Below, piece by piece: positions 51,771 through 64,000 of a stretch of 64,000 bases of DNA. Both the position numbers and the translations under genes were made by a program. Location of the stretch: the NCBI RefSeq assembly GCF_043641665.1, contig NC_092187.1:1985560-2049559 (forward strand), in the 5' to 3' direction. Source of the DNA: Enoplosus armatus (lineage: Eukaryota > Chordata > Actinopteri > Centrarchiformes > Enoplosidae). Below the pieces are notes generated by a model. The model searched no databases. It was not told the origin of the DNA and was given only the letters and a program-made list of their open reading frames with translations. Position 1 is the first letter of the stretch. Each line of letters starts with the position of its first letter.

Positions 51771-54345
51771 AAAAAGCTTCAAAATGTGAATCCAAAACTA
51801 TAACAAAAGAAACTTCTATCCATGATGCTAAAATCGACAACTTTGTGGACCTGTTCAAACGTTACTTCGAAAACTTGATCAAAAATTTACATGTGACTAA
51901 GGCATTAATACTATTAGTACGACTACTACTACTATTACTACTATTGTTACAGTATTTACTACAATTACAGTCTTTCCTACTCCTACTACTACTTCCACGA
52001 CAACTACAGTCTTTGCTACTACTACTATGACCACTACAATATTTATTATTACCACTACCATCACTACAGTCTTTACTACTTGTATACCTTTTAGTAAGTG
52101 TAAAAAAGCTTCAAAATGTGAATCAAAAGTATAACAAAAGAAACTCAGTCCATAAGGTAAAATCGAAAACTTTGTGCACCTGTTTAAACGTCTTTTTGAA
52201 AACTTGATCAAAAATTTACATGTGACTATGTCTTTAATACTACTGCTACTACTACTGCTATTACAGTATTTACTACAGTTACATCCTTGGCTACTACTAC
52301 TTCCACGACAACTACAGTCTTTGCTACTACTACGACCACTACAATATTTACTATTTTTACTACCATCTCTACAGTCTTTACTACTTGTATACCTCTTAGT
52401 AAGTGTAAAAATGCTTCAAAATGTGAATCCAAAACTATAACAAAAGAAACTTCTATCCATGATGCTAAAATCGACAACTTTGTGCACCTGTTCAAACGTT
52501 ACTTTGAAAACTTGATCAAAAATGTACATGTGACTATGTCTTTAATACTACTATTGCTACTACTACTACTGTTACAGTATTTACTACAATTACAGTCTTG
52601 CCTAATCCTACTACTACTTCCACGACAACTACAGTCTTTGCTGCTACTACTACGACCACTACAATATTTATTATTACTACTACCATCTCTACAGTCTTTC
52701 CTACTTGTATACCTCTTAGTAAGTGTAAAAAAGCTTCAAAATGTGAATCCAAAACTATAACAAAAGAAACTTCAATCCATGATGCTAAAATCGAAAACTT
52801 TGTGCCCCTGTTTAAACGTCTTTTTGAAAACTTGATCAAAAATTTACATGTGACTATGTCTTTAATACTACTGCTACTGCTATTACAGTATTTACTACAG
52901 TTACATCCTTGGCTACTACTACTTCCACGACAACTACAGTCTTTGCTACTACTACGACCACTACAATATTTACTATTTTTACTACCATCTCTACAGTCTT
53001 TACTACTTGTATACCTCTTAGTAAGTGTAAAAATGCTTCAAAATGTGAATCCAAAACTATAACAAAAGAAACACCAATCCATGATGTTAAAATCGAAAAC
53101 TTTGTACACCTGTTTAAACGTTACTTCAAAAACTTGATCAAAAATTGACATGTAACTAAGTCTTTAATACTACTAGTACTACTACTACTACTACTGTTAC
53201 AGTATTTACTACAATTACAGTCTTGCCTATTCCTTCTACTACTTCCACGACAACTCCAGTCTTTGCTGCTACTACTACGACCACTACAATGTTTATTACT
53301 ACTACTACCATCTCTACAGTCTTTACTACTTGTATACCTCTTAGTAAGTGTAAAAAAGCTTCAAAATGTGAATCCAAAAGTATAACAAAAGAAACTCAGT
53401 CCATAATGCTAAAATCGAAAAACTTTGTGCACCTGTTTAAACGTTTTTTTGAAAACTTGATCAAAAATTTACGTGACTAAGGCTTTAATACTATTAGTAC
53501 GACTACAACTACTATTGCTACTACTGTTACAGTATTTACTACAATTACAGTCTTGCCTATTCCTTCTACTACTTCCACGACAACTACAGTCTTTGCTGCT
53601 GCTACTACTACGACCACTACAATGTTTATTACTACTACTACCATCTCTACAGTCTTTACTACTTGTATACCTCTTAGTAAGTGTAAAAAAGCTTCAAAAT
53701 GTGAATCCAAAACTATAACAAAAGAAACTTCTATCCATGATGCTAAAATCGACAACTTTGTGGACCTGTTCAAACGTTACTTCGAAAACTTGATCAAAAA
53801 TTTACATGTGACTAAGGCATTAATACTATTAGTACGACTACTACTACTATTACTACTATTGTTACAGTATTTACTACAATTACAGTCTTTCCTACTCCTA
53901 CTACTACTTCCACGACAACTACAGTCTTTGCTACTACTACTATGACCACTGCAATATTTATTATTACCACTACCATCACTACAGTCTTTACTACTTGTAT
54001 ACCTTTTAGTAAGTGTAAAAAAGCTTCAAAATGTGAATCAAAAGTATAACAAAAGAAACTCAGTCCATAATGCTAAAATCGAAAACTTTGTGCACCTGTT
54101 TAAACGTCTTTTTGAAAACTTGATCAAAAATTTACATGTGACTATGTCTTTAATACTACTGCTACTACTACTGCTATTACAGTATTTACTACAGTTACAT
54201 CCTTGGCTACTACTACTTCCACGACAACTACAGTCTTTGCTACTACTACGACCACTACAATATTTACTATTTTTACTACCATCTCTACAGTCTTTACTAC
54301 CTGTATACCTCTTAGTAAGTGTAAAAATGCTTCAAAATGTGAATC
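50860..54345 (+). repeat. Higher-order duplication, offset 1915 bp
   Basis: About 50860-52430 matches 52775-54345 at offset 1915-1916. Both copies share the private one-base-shorter GTGAATCAAAAGTATAAC spacer and the GCTGCTGCTACT tract. The single-base step from 1915 to 1916 comes from ccataagg in the first copy against ccataatgc in the second. Confidence 0.85.
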
Positions 54346-54439
54346 CAAAACTATAACAAAAGAAACACCAATCCATGATGCTAAAATCGAAAACTTTGTG
54401 CACCTGTTTAAACGTTACTTCAAAAACTTGATCAAAAAT

Positions 54440-56220
54440 TGACATGTAACTAAGTCTTTAATACTACTAGTACTACTACTACTACTACTACTGTTACAGT
54501 ATTTACTACAATTACAGTCTTGCCTATTCCTTCTACTACTTCCACGACAACTACAGTCTTTGCTGCTACTACTACGACCACTACAATGTTTATTACTACT
54601 ACTACCATCTCTACAGTCTTTACTACTTGTATACCTCTTAGTAAGTGTAAAAAAGCTTCAAAATGTGAATCCAAAAGTATAACAAAAGAAACTCAGTCCA
54701 TAATGCTAAAATCGAAAACTTTGTGCACCTGTTTAAACGTTTTTTTGAAAACTTGATCAAAAATGTACGTGACTAAGGCTTTAATACTATTATTATGACT
54801 ACTACTACTATTACTACTACTGTTACAGTATTTACTACAATTACAGTCTTGCCTATTCCTTCTACTACTTCCACGACAACTACAGTCTTTGCTGCTACTA
54901 CTATGACCACTACAATGTTTATTACTACTACTACCATCTCTACAGTCTTTACTGCTTGTATACCTCTTAGTAAGTGTAAAAAAGCCTCAAAATGTGAATC
55001 CAGAAGTATAACAAAAGAAACTTCTATCCATGATGCTAAAATCGACAACTTTGTGGACCTGTTCAAACGTTACTTCGAAAACTTGATCAAAGTTTTACAT
55101 GTGACTAAGGCTTTAATACTATTAGTACGACTACTACTACTATTACTACTATTGTTACAGTATTTACTACAATTAAAGTCTTGCCTACTCCTACTACTAC
55201 TTCCACGACAACTACAGTCTTAGCTACTACTACGACCACTACAATATTTACTATTTTTACTACCATCTCTACAGTCTTTACTACTTGTATACCTCTTAGT
55301 AAGTGTAAAAATGCTTCAAAATGTGAATCCAAAACTATGACAAAAGAAACACCAATCCATGATGCTAAAATCGAAAACTTTGTGCACCTGTTTAAACGTT
55401 ACTTCAAAAACTTGATCAAAAATTGACATGTAACTAAGTCTTTAATACTACTAGTACTACTACTACTACTACTGTTACAGTATTTACTACAATTACAGTC
55501 TTGCCTATTCCTTCTACTACTTCCACGACAACTACAGTCTTTGCTGCTACTACTATGACCACTACAATGTTTGTTACTACTACTACCATCTCTACAGTCT
55601 TTACTACTTGTATACCTCTTAGTAAGTGTAAAAAAGCTTCAAAATGTGAATCCAAAAGTATAACAAAAGAAACTCAGTCCATAATGCTAAAATCGAAAAC
55701 TTTGTGCACCTGTTTAAACGTTTTTTTGAAAACTTGATCAAAAATTTACGTGACTAAGGCTTTAATACTATTATTATGACTACTACTACTATTACTACTA
55801 CTGTTACAGTATTTACTACAATTACAGTCTTGCCTATTCCTTCTACTACTTCCACGACAACTACAGTCTTTGCTGCTACTACTACGACCACTACAATGTT
55901 TATTACTACTACTACCATCTCTACAGTCTTTACTACTTGTATACCTCTTAGTAAGTGTAAAAAAGCCTCAAAATGTGAATCCAAAAGTATAACAAAAGAA
56001 ACTTCTATCCATGATGCTAAAATCGACAACTTTGTGGACCTGTTCAAACGTTACTTCGAAAACTTGATCAAAGTTTTACATGTTACTAAGGCTTTAATAC
56101 TATTAGTACGACTACTACTACTATTACTACTATTGTTACAGTATTTACTACAATTACAGTCTTGCCTACTCCTACTACTACTTCCACGACAACTACAGTC
56201 TTTGCTACTACTACGACCAC
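54440..56220 (+). repeat. Three-monomer higher-order unit, offset 981 bp
   Basis: About 54440-55240 recurs at 55421-56220 with offset 981-984. Shared private features include ACTATTATTATGACTACT in place of the usual ACTATTAGTACGACTACT. Confidence 0.8.
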
Positions 56221-58119
56221 TACAATGTTTATTACTACTACTACCATCTCTACAGTCTTTACTACTTGTATACCTCTTAGTAAGCGTAAAAAAGCTTCAA
56301 AATGTGAATCCAAAACTATAACAAAAGAAACTTCTATCCATGATGCTAAAATTGACAACTTTGTGCACCTGTTCAAACGTTACTTTGAAAACTTGATCAA
56401 AAATTTACATGTCACTATGTCTTTAATACTACTATTACTACTACTACTACTGTTACAGTATTTACTACAATTACAGTCTTGCCTAATCCTACTACTACTT
56501 CCACGACAACGACAGTCTTTGCTGCTACTACTACGACCACTACAATATTTATTATTACTACTACCATCTCTACAGTCTTTACTACTTGTACACCTCTTAG
56601 TAAGTGTAAAAAAGCTTCAAAATGTGAATCCAAAACTATAACAAAAGAAACTTCAATCCATGATGCTAAAATCGAAAACTTTGTGCCCCTGTTTAAACGT
56701 CTTTTTGAAAACTTGATCAAAAATTTACATGTGACTATGTCTTTAATACTACTGCTACTGCTACTGCTATTACAGTATTTACTACAGTTACATCCTTGGC
56801 TACTACTACTTCCACGACAACTACTGTCTTTGCTACTACTACGACCACTACAATGTTTATTACTACTACTACCATCTCTACAGTCTTTACTACTTGTATA
56901 CCTCTTAGTAAGTGTAAAAAAGCCTCAAAATGTGAATCCAAAAGTATAACAAAAGAAACTTCTATCCATGATGCTAAAATCGACAACTTTGTGGACCTGT
57001 TCAAACGTTACTTCGAAAACTTGATCAAAGTTTTACATGTTACTAAGGCTTTAATACTATTAGTACGACTACTACTACTATTACTACTATTGTTACAGTA
57101 TTTACTACAATTACAGTCTTGCCTACTCCTACTACTACTTCCACGACAACTACAGTCTTTGCTACTACTACGACCACTACAATATTTACTATTTTTACTA
57201 CCATCTCTACAGTCTTTACTACTTGTATACCTCTTAGTAAGTGTAAAAATGCTTCAAAATGTGAATCCAAAACTATAACAAAAGAAACACCAATCCATGA
57301 TGCTAAAATCGAAAACTTTGTGCACCTGTTTAAACGTTACTTCAAAAACTTGATCAAAAATTGACATGTAACTAAGTCTTTAATACTACTAGTACTACTA
57401 CTACTACTACTGTTACAGTATTTACTACAATTACAGTCTTGCCTATTCCTTCTACTACTTCCACGACAACTACAGTCTTTGCTGCTGCTACTACTACGAC
57501 CACTACAATGTTTATTACTACTACTACCATCTCTACAGTCTTTACTACTTGTATACCTCTTAGTAAGTGTAAAAAAGCTTCAAAATGTGAATCCAAAACT
57601 ATAACAAAAGAAACTTCTATCCATGATGCTAAAATCGACAACTTTGTGGACCTGTTCAAACGTTACTTCAAAAACTTGATCAAAAATTTACATGTGACGA
57701 AGGCATTAATACTACTAGTACGACTACTACTACTATTACTACTATTGTTACAGTATTTACTACAATTACAGTCTTTCCTACTCCTACTACTACTTCCACG
57801 ACAACTACAGTCTTTGCTACTACTACTATGACCACTACAATATTTATTATTACCACTACCATCACTACAGTCTTTACTACTTGTATACCTTTTAGTAAGT
57901 GTAAAAAAGCTTCAAAATGTGAATCAAAAGTATAACAAAAGAAACTCAGTCCATAATGCTAAAATCGAAAACTTTGTGCACCTGTTTAAACGTCTTTTTG
58001 AAAACTTGATCAAAAATTTACATGTGACTATGTCTTTAATACTACTGCTACTACTACTGCTATTACAGTATTTACTACAGTTACATCCTTCCACGACAAC
58101 TACAGTCTTTGCTACTACT

Positions 58120-61100
58120 ACGACCACTACAATGTTTATTACTACTACTACCATCTCTACAGTCTTTACTACTTGTATACCTCTTATTAATAGTAAAAAA
58201 GCTTCAGAATGTGAATCCAAAACTATAACAAAAGAAACTTCTATCCATGATGCTAAAATCGACAACTTTGTGCACCTGTTCAAACGTTACTTTGAAAACT
58301 TGATCAAAAATTTACATGTGACTATGTCTTTAATACTACTATTACTACTACTACTACTGTTACAGTATTTACTACAATTACAGTCTTGCCTAATCCTACT
58401 ACTACTTCCACGACAACTACAGTCTTTGCTACTACTACGACCACTACAATGTTTACTATTTTTACTACCATCTCTACAGTCTTTACTACTTGTATACCTC
58501 TTAGTAAGTGTAAAAATGCTTCAAAATGTGAATCCAAAACTATAACAAAAGAAACACCAATTAATGATGCTAAAATCGAAAACTTTGTGCACCTGTTTAA
58601 ACGTTACTTCAAAAACTTGATCAAAAATTGACATGTAACTAAGTCTTTAATACTACTAGTACTACTACTACTGTTACAGTATTTACTACAATTACAGTCT
58701 TGCCTATTCCTTCTACTACTTCCACGACAACTACAGTCTTTGCTGCTACTACTACGACCACTACAATGTTTATTACTACTACTACCATCTCTACAGTCTT
58801 TACTACTTGTATACCTCTTAGTAAGTGTAAAAAAGCTTCAAAATGTGAATCCAAAAGTATAACAAAAGAAACTTCTATCCATGATGCTAAAATCGACAAC
58901 TTTGTGGACCTGTTCAATCGTTACTTCGAAAACTTGATCAAAGTTTTACATGTGACTAAGGCTTTAATACTATTAGTACGACTACTACTACTATTACTAC
59001 TATTGTTACACTATTTACTACAATTACAGTCTTGCCTACTCCTACTACTACTTCCACGACAACTACAGTCTTTGCTACTACTACGACCACTACAATATTT
59101 ACTATTTTTACTACCATCTCTACAGTCTTTACTACTTGTATACCTCTTAGTAAGTGTAAAAATGCTTCAAAATGTGAATCCAAAACTATAACAAAAGAAA
59201 CACCAATCCATGATGCTAAAATCGAAAACTTTGTGCACCTGTTTAAACGTTACTTCAAAAACTTGATCAAAAATTGACATGTAACTAAGTCTTTAATACT
59301 ACTAGTACTACTACTACTACTACTGTTACAGTATTTACTACAATTACAGTCTTGCCTATTCCTTCTACTACTTCCACGACAACTACAGTCTTTGCTGCTA
59401 CTACTATGACCACTACAATGTTTATTACTACTACTACCATCTCTACAGTCTTTACTACTTGTATACCTCTTAGTAAGTGTAAAAAAGCTTCAAAATGTGA
59501 ATCCAAAAGTATAACAAAAGAAACTCAGTCCATAATGCTGAAATCGAAAACTTTGTGCACCTGTTTAAACGTTTTTTTGAAAACTTGATCAAAAATTTAC
59601 GTGACTAAGGCTTTAATACTATTATTATGACTACTACTACTATTACTACTACTGTTACAGTATTTACTACAATTACAGTCTTGCCTATTCCTTCTACTAC
59701 TTCCCCGACAACTACAGTCTTTGCTGCTACTACTACGACCACTACAATGTTTATTACTACTACTACCATCTCTACAGTCTTTACTACTTGTATACCTCTT
59801 AGTAAGTGTAAAAAAGCCTCAAAATGTGAATCCAAAAGTATAACAAAAGAAACTTCTATCCATGATGCTAAAATCGACAACTTTGTGGACCTGTTCAAAC
59901 GTTACTTCGAAAACTTGATCAAAGTTTTACATGTGACTAAGGCTTTAATACTATTAGTACGACTACTACCACTATTACTACTATTGTTACAGTATTTACT
60001 ACAATTACAGTCTTACCTACTCCTACTACTACTTCCACGACAACTACAGTCTTTGCTACTACTACGACCACTACAATATTTACTATTTTTACTACCATCT
60101 CTACAGTCTTTACTACTTGTATACCTCTTAGTAAGTGTAAAAATGCTTCAAAATGTGAATCCAAAACTATAACAAAAGAAACACCAATTCATGATGCTAA
60201 AATCGAAAACTTTGTGCACCTGTTTAAACGTTACTTCAAAAACTTGATCAAAAATTGACATGTAACTAAGTCTTTAATACTACTAGTACTACTACTACTG
60301 TTACAGTATTTCCTACATTACAGTCTTGCCTATTCCTTCTACTACTTCCACGACAACTACAGTCTTTGCTGCTACTACTACGACCACTACAATGTTTATT
60401 ACTACTACTACCATCTCTACAGTCTTTACTACTTGTATACCTCTTAGTAAGTGTAAAAAAGCTTCAAAATGTGAATCCAAAAGTATAACAAAAGAAACTC
60501 AGTCCATAATGCTAAAATCGAAAACTTTGTGCACCTGTTTAAACGTTTTTTTGAAAACTTGATCAAAAATTTATGTGACTAAGGCTTTAATACTATTAGT
60601 ACGACTACTACTACTATTACTACTACTGTTACAGTATTTACTACAATTACAGTCTTGCCTATTCCTTCTACTACTTCCACGACAACTACAGTCTTTGCTG
60701 CTACTACTACGACCACTACAATGTTTATTACTACTACTACCATCTCTACAGTCTTTACTACTTGTATACCTCTTAGTAAGTGTAAAAAAGCCTCAAAATG
60801 TGAATCCAAAAGTATAACAAAAGAAACTTCTATCCATGATGCTAAAATCGACAACTTTGTGGACCTGTTCAAACGTTACTTCGAAAACTTGATCAAAGTT
60901 TTACATGTGACTAAGGCTTTAATACTATTAGTACGACTACTACTACTATTACTACTATTGTTACAGTATTTACTACAATTACAGTCTTACCTACTCCTAC
61001 TACTACTTCCACGACAACTACAGTCTTTGCTACTACTACGACCACTACAATATTTACTATTTTTACTACCATCTCTACAGTCTTTACTACTTGTATACCT

Positions 61101-62910
61101 CTTAGTAAGTGTAAAAATGCTTCAAAATGTGAATCCAAAACTATAACAAAAGAAACACCAATTCATGATGCTAAAATCGAAAACTTTGTGCACCTGTTTA
61201 AACGTTACTTCAAAAACTTGATCAAAAATTGACATGTAACTAAGTCTTTAATACTACTAGTACTACTACTACTGTTACAGTATTTCCTACATTACAGTCT
61301 TGCCTATTCCTTCTACTACTTCCACGACAACTACAGTCTTTGCTGCTACTACTACGACCACTACAATGTTTATTACTACTACTACCATCTCTACAGTCTT
61401 TACTACTTGTATACCTCTTAGTAAGTGTAAAAAAGCTTCAAAATGTGAATCCAAAAGTATAACAAAAGAAACTCAGTCCATAATGCTAAAATCGAAAACT
61501 TTGTGCACCTGTTTAAACGTTTTTTTGAAAACTTGATCAAAAATTTACGTGACTAAGGCTTTAATACTATTAGTACGACTACTACTACTATTACTACTAC
61601 TGTTACAGTATTTACTACAATTACAGTCTTGCCTATTCCTTCTACTACTTCCACGACAACTACAGTCTTTGCTGCTACTACTACGACCACTACAATGTTT
61701 ATTACTACTACTACCATCTCTACAGTCTTTACTACTTGTATACCTCTTATTAATAGTAAAAAAGCTTCAGAATGTGAATCCAAAACTATAACAAAAGAAA
61801 CTTCTATCCATGATGCTAAAATCGACAACTTTGTGCACCTGTTCAAACGTTACTTTGAAAACTTGATCAAAAATTTACATGTGACTATGTCTTTAATACT
61901 ACTATTACTACTACTACTACTGTTACAGTATTTACTACAATTACAGTCTTGCCTAATCCTACTACTACTTCCACGACAACTACAGTCTTTGCTACTACTA
62001 CGACCACTACAATGTTTACTATTTTTACTACCATCTCTACAGTCTTTACTACTTGTATACCTCTTAGTAAGTGTAAAAATGCTTCAAAATGTGAATCCAA
62101 AACTATAACAAAAGAAACACCAATTAATGATGCTAAAATCGAAAACTTTGTGCACCTGTTTAAACGTTACTTCAAAAACTTGATCAAAAATTGACATGTA
62201 ACTAAGTCTTTAATACTACTAGTACTACTACTACTGTTACAGTATTTACTACAATTACAGTCTTGCCTATTCCTTCTACTACTTCCACGACAACTACAGT
62301 CTTTGCTGCTACTACTACGACCACTACAATGTTTATTACTACTACTACCATCTCTACAGTCTTTACTACTTGTATACCTCTTAGTAAGTGTAAAAAAGCT
62401 TCAAAATGTGAATCCAAAAGTATAACAAAAGAAACTTCTATCCATGATGCTAAAATCGACAACTTTGTGGACCCGTTCAAACGTTACGTCGAAAACTTGA
62501 TCAAAGTTTTACATGTGACTAAGGCTTTAATACTATTAGTACGACTACTACTACTATTACTATTGTTACAGTATTTACTACAATTACAGTCTTGCCTACT
62601 CCTACTACTACTTCCACGACAACTACAGTCTTTGCTACTACTACGACCACTACAATATTTACTATTTTTACTACCATCTCTACAGTCTTTACTACTTGTA
62701 TACCTCTTAGTAAGTGTAAAAATGCTTCAAAATGTGAATCCAAAACTATAACAAAAGAAACACCAATTCATGATGCTAAAATCGAAAACTTTGTGCACCT
62801 GTTTAAACGTTACTTCAAAAACTTGATCAAAAATTGACATGTAACTAAGTCTTTAATACTACTAGTACTACTACTACTGTTACAGTATTTACTACAATTA
62901 CAGTCTTGCC
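58120..62910 (+). repeat. Large higher-order duplication, offset 3563 bp
   Basis: About 58120-59350 matches 61683-62910 at offset 3563, falling to 3560 and 3554 after ACT contractions. Both copies carry the private CTCTTATTAATAGTAAAAAA, CTTCAGAATGTG and ACACCAATTAATGATGC variants, so this is a true segmental copy and not parallel mutation. Confidence 0.85.
59352..61720 (+). repeat. Three-monomer higher-order unit repeated in tandem, offset 974 bp
   Basis: Units at 59352, 60326 and 61300 are spaced by exactly 974 bp, and the flanking units keep the same offset. The last two share a private CAGTATTTCCTACATTACAG (one base deleted) that the first lacks, which dates the last duplication after that mutation. 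Confidence 0.85.
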
Positions 62911-64000
62911 TATTCCTTCTACTACTTCCACGACAACTACAGTCTTTGCTGCTACTACTACGACCACTACAATGTTTATTACTACTACTACCATCTCTAC
63001 AGTCTTTACTACTTCTATACCTCTTAGTAAGTGTAAAAAAGCTTCAAAATATGAATCCAAAAGTATAACAAAAGAAACTCAGTCCATAATGCTAAAATCG
63101 AAAACTTTGTGCACCTGTTTAAACGTTTTTTTGAAAACTTGATCAAAAATTTACGTGACTAAGGCTTTAATACTATTAGTACGACTACTACTACTATTAC
63201 TACTACTGTTACAGTATTTACTACAATTACAGTCTTGCCTATTCCTTCTACTACTTCCACGACAACTACAGTCTTTGCTGCTACTACTACGACCACTACA
63301 ATGTTTATTACTACTACTACCATCTCTACAGTCTTTACTACTTGTATACCTCTTAGTAAGTGTAAAAAAGCTTCAGAATGTGAATCCAAAACTATAACAA
63401 AAGAAACTTCTATCCATGATGCTAAAATCGACAACTTTGTGCACCTGTTCAAACGTTACTTTGAAAACTTGATCAAAAATTTACATGTGACTATGTCTTT
63501 AATACTACTATTACTACTACTACTACTGTTACAGTATTTACTACAATTACAGTCTTGCCTAATCCTACTACTACTTCCACGACAACTACAGTCTTTGCTG
63601 CTACTACTACGACCACTACAATATTTATTATTACTACTACCATCTCTACAGTCTTTCCTACTTGTATACCTCTTAGTAAGTGTAAAAAAGCTTCAAACTG
63701 TGAATCCAAAACTATAACAAAAGAAACTTTAATCCATGATGCTAAAATCGATTACAGTCTTGCCTAATCCTACTACTACTTCCACGACAACGACAGTCTT
63801 TGCTGCTACTACTACGACCACTACAATATTTATTATTACTACTCCCATCTCTACAGTCTTTACTACTTCTACACCTCTTAGTAAGTGTAAAAAAGCTTCA
63901 AAATGTGAATCCAAAACTATAACAAAAGAAACTTCAATCCATGATGCTAAAATCGAAAACTTTGTGCCCCTGTTTAAACGTCTTTTTGAAAACTTGATCA

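Larger units (their letters stand above)
44008..64000 (+). repeat. Large tandem satellite array, monomer about 300-332 bp, about 60 copies, open at the right edge
   Basis: Each monomer has an ACT-rich half and an AT-rich spacer half. The ACT half runs from GTTACAGTATTTACTACA through degenerate ACT triplets to CTTGTATACCTCTTAGTAAG. The spacer half runs from TGTAAAAAAGCTTCAAAATG through CATGATGCTAAAATCGA, TTTGTGCACCTGTT and AAACTTGATCAAAA to a CATGTGACTAAGGCTTTAA-type stretch. Counting the AAATGTGAATCC block gives roughly 60 copies. Full spacing varies from about 302 to 332 bp, mainly by whole ACT triplets; shortened units are about 200 bp. Long stop-free frames exist in both strands because ACT/CTA/TAC and AGT/GTA lack stops in most frames. 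Stated reading frames (Thr-rich, Leu-rich, and Val-rich on the minus strand) are therefore by-products unless shown otherwise. Nested higher-order duplications are present. Confidence 0.97.

Noticed and set aside
44114..63914. Val-rich minus-strand ORFs starting MDSHFEAFLHLL as a repeated small membrane protein
   Set aside because: The Val runs are simply AGT/GTA read in one frame, and the start is the complement of the conserved GTGAATCC block. There is no promoter, and no variation pattern suggests selection.
44008..64000. CRISPR array or bacterial repeat system
   Set aside because: The repeats are contiguous about 320-bp monomers without unique spacers, and the rest of the window is intron-containing vertebrate DNA.

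Overview
The window is a piece of a vertebrate nuclear genome, almost certainly a teleost fish. Genes are split into many short GT-AG exons. CA/TG microsatellites are common, and the tails of typical fish non-LTR retrotransposons sit in introns and intergenic DNA. Two complete protein-coding genes can be read exon by exon. The last third is a large tandem satellite array that runs off the right edge.

Layout: (1) 1052-8163, minus strand: a complete 12-coding-exon class B GPCR of the calcitonin-receptor-like family (calcrl, 503 aa), with its 3' end toward base 1. (2) 8168-20195: about 12 kb of intergenic and 5' flanking DNA holding microsatellites, homopolymer C/G tracts and fragments of fish interspersed repeats, but no gene I can support. 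(3) 20196-41595, plus strand: the E3 ubiquitin ligase gene itch, with a promoter and non-coding exon near 20.2 kb, 23 coding exons from 22980 to 38749 (888 aa: C2, proline-rich region, four WW domains, HECT) and a 3' UTR that may reach 41595. (4) 41596-44000: AT-rich DNA with one small, possibly exonic ORF at 43465-43629. (5) About 44008-64000: roughly 60 copies of a satellite monomer of about 300-332 bp. Half of each monomer is a degenerate ACT trinucleotide tract and half is an AT-rich spacer. The copies are organised in several nested higher-order duplications.

calcrl and itch are transcribed divergently, and nothing in the sequence ties their functions together. CALCRL binds RAMP co-receptors to make CGRP/adrenomedullin receptors at the plasma membrane. 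ITCH uses WW domains to capture PPxY substrates and a HECT domain to ubiquitinate them. The most unusual part is the satellite. Its monomers carry a 141-bp, stop-free, threonine-rich segment flanked by splice-acceptor-like and splice-donor-like sequences with symmetric phase. It is either simple satellite DNA that happens to look like exons, or the remains (or working form) of an amplified mucin-like exon. The sequence alone cannot decide between these.
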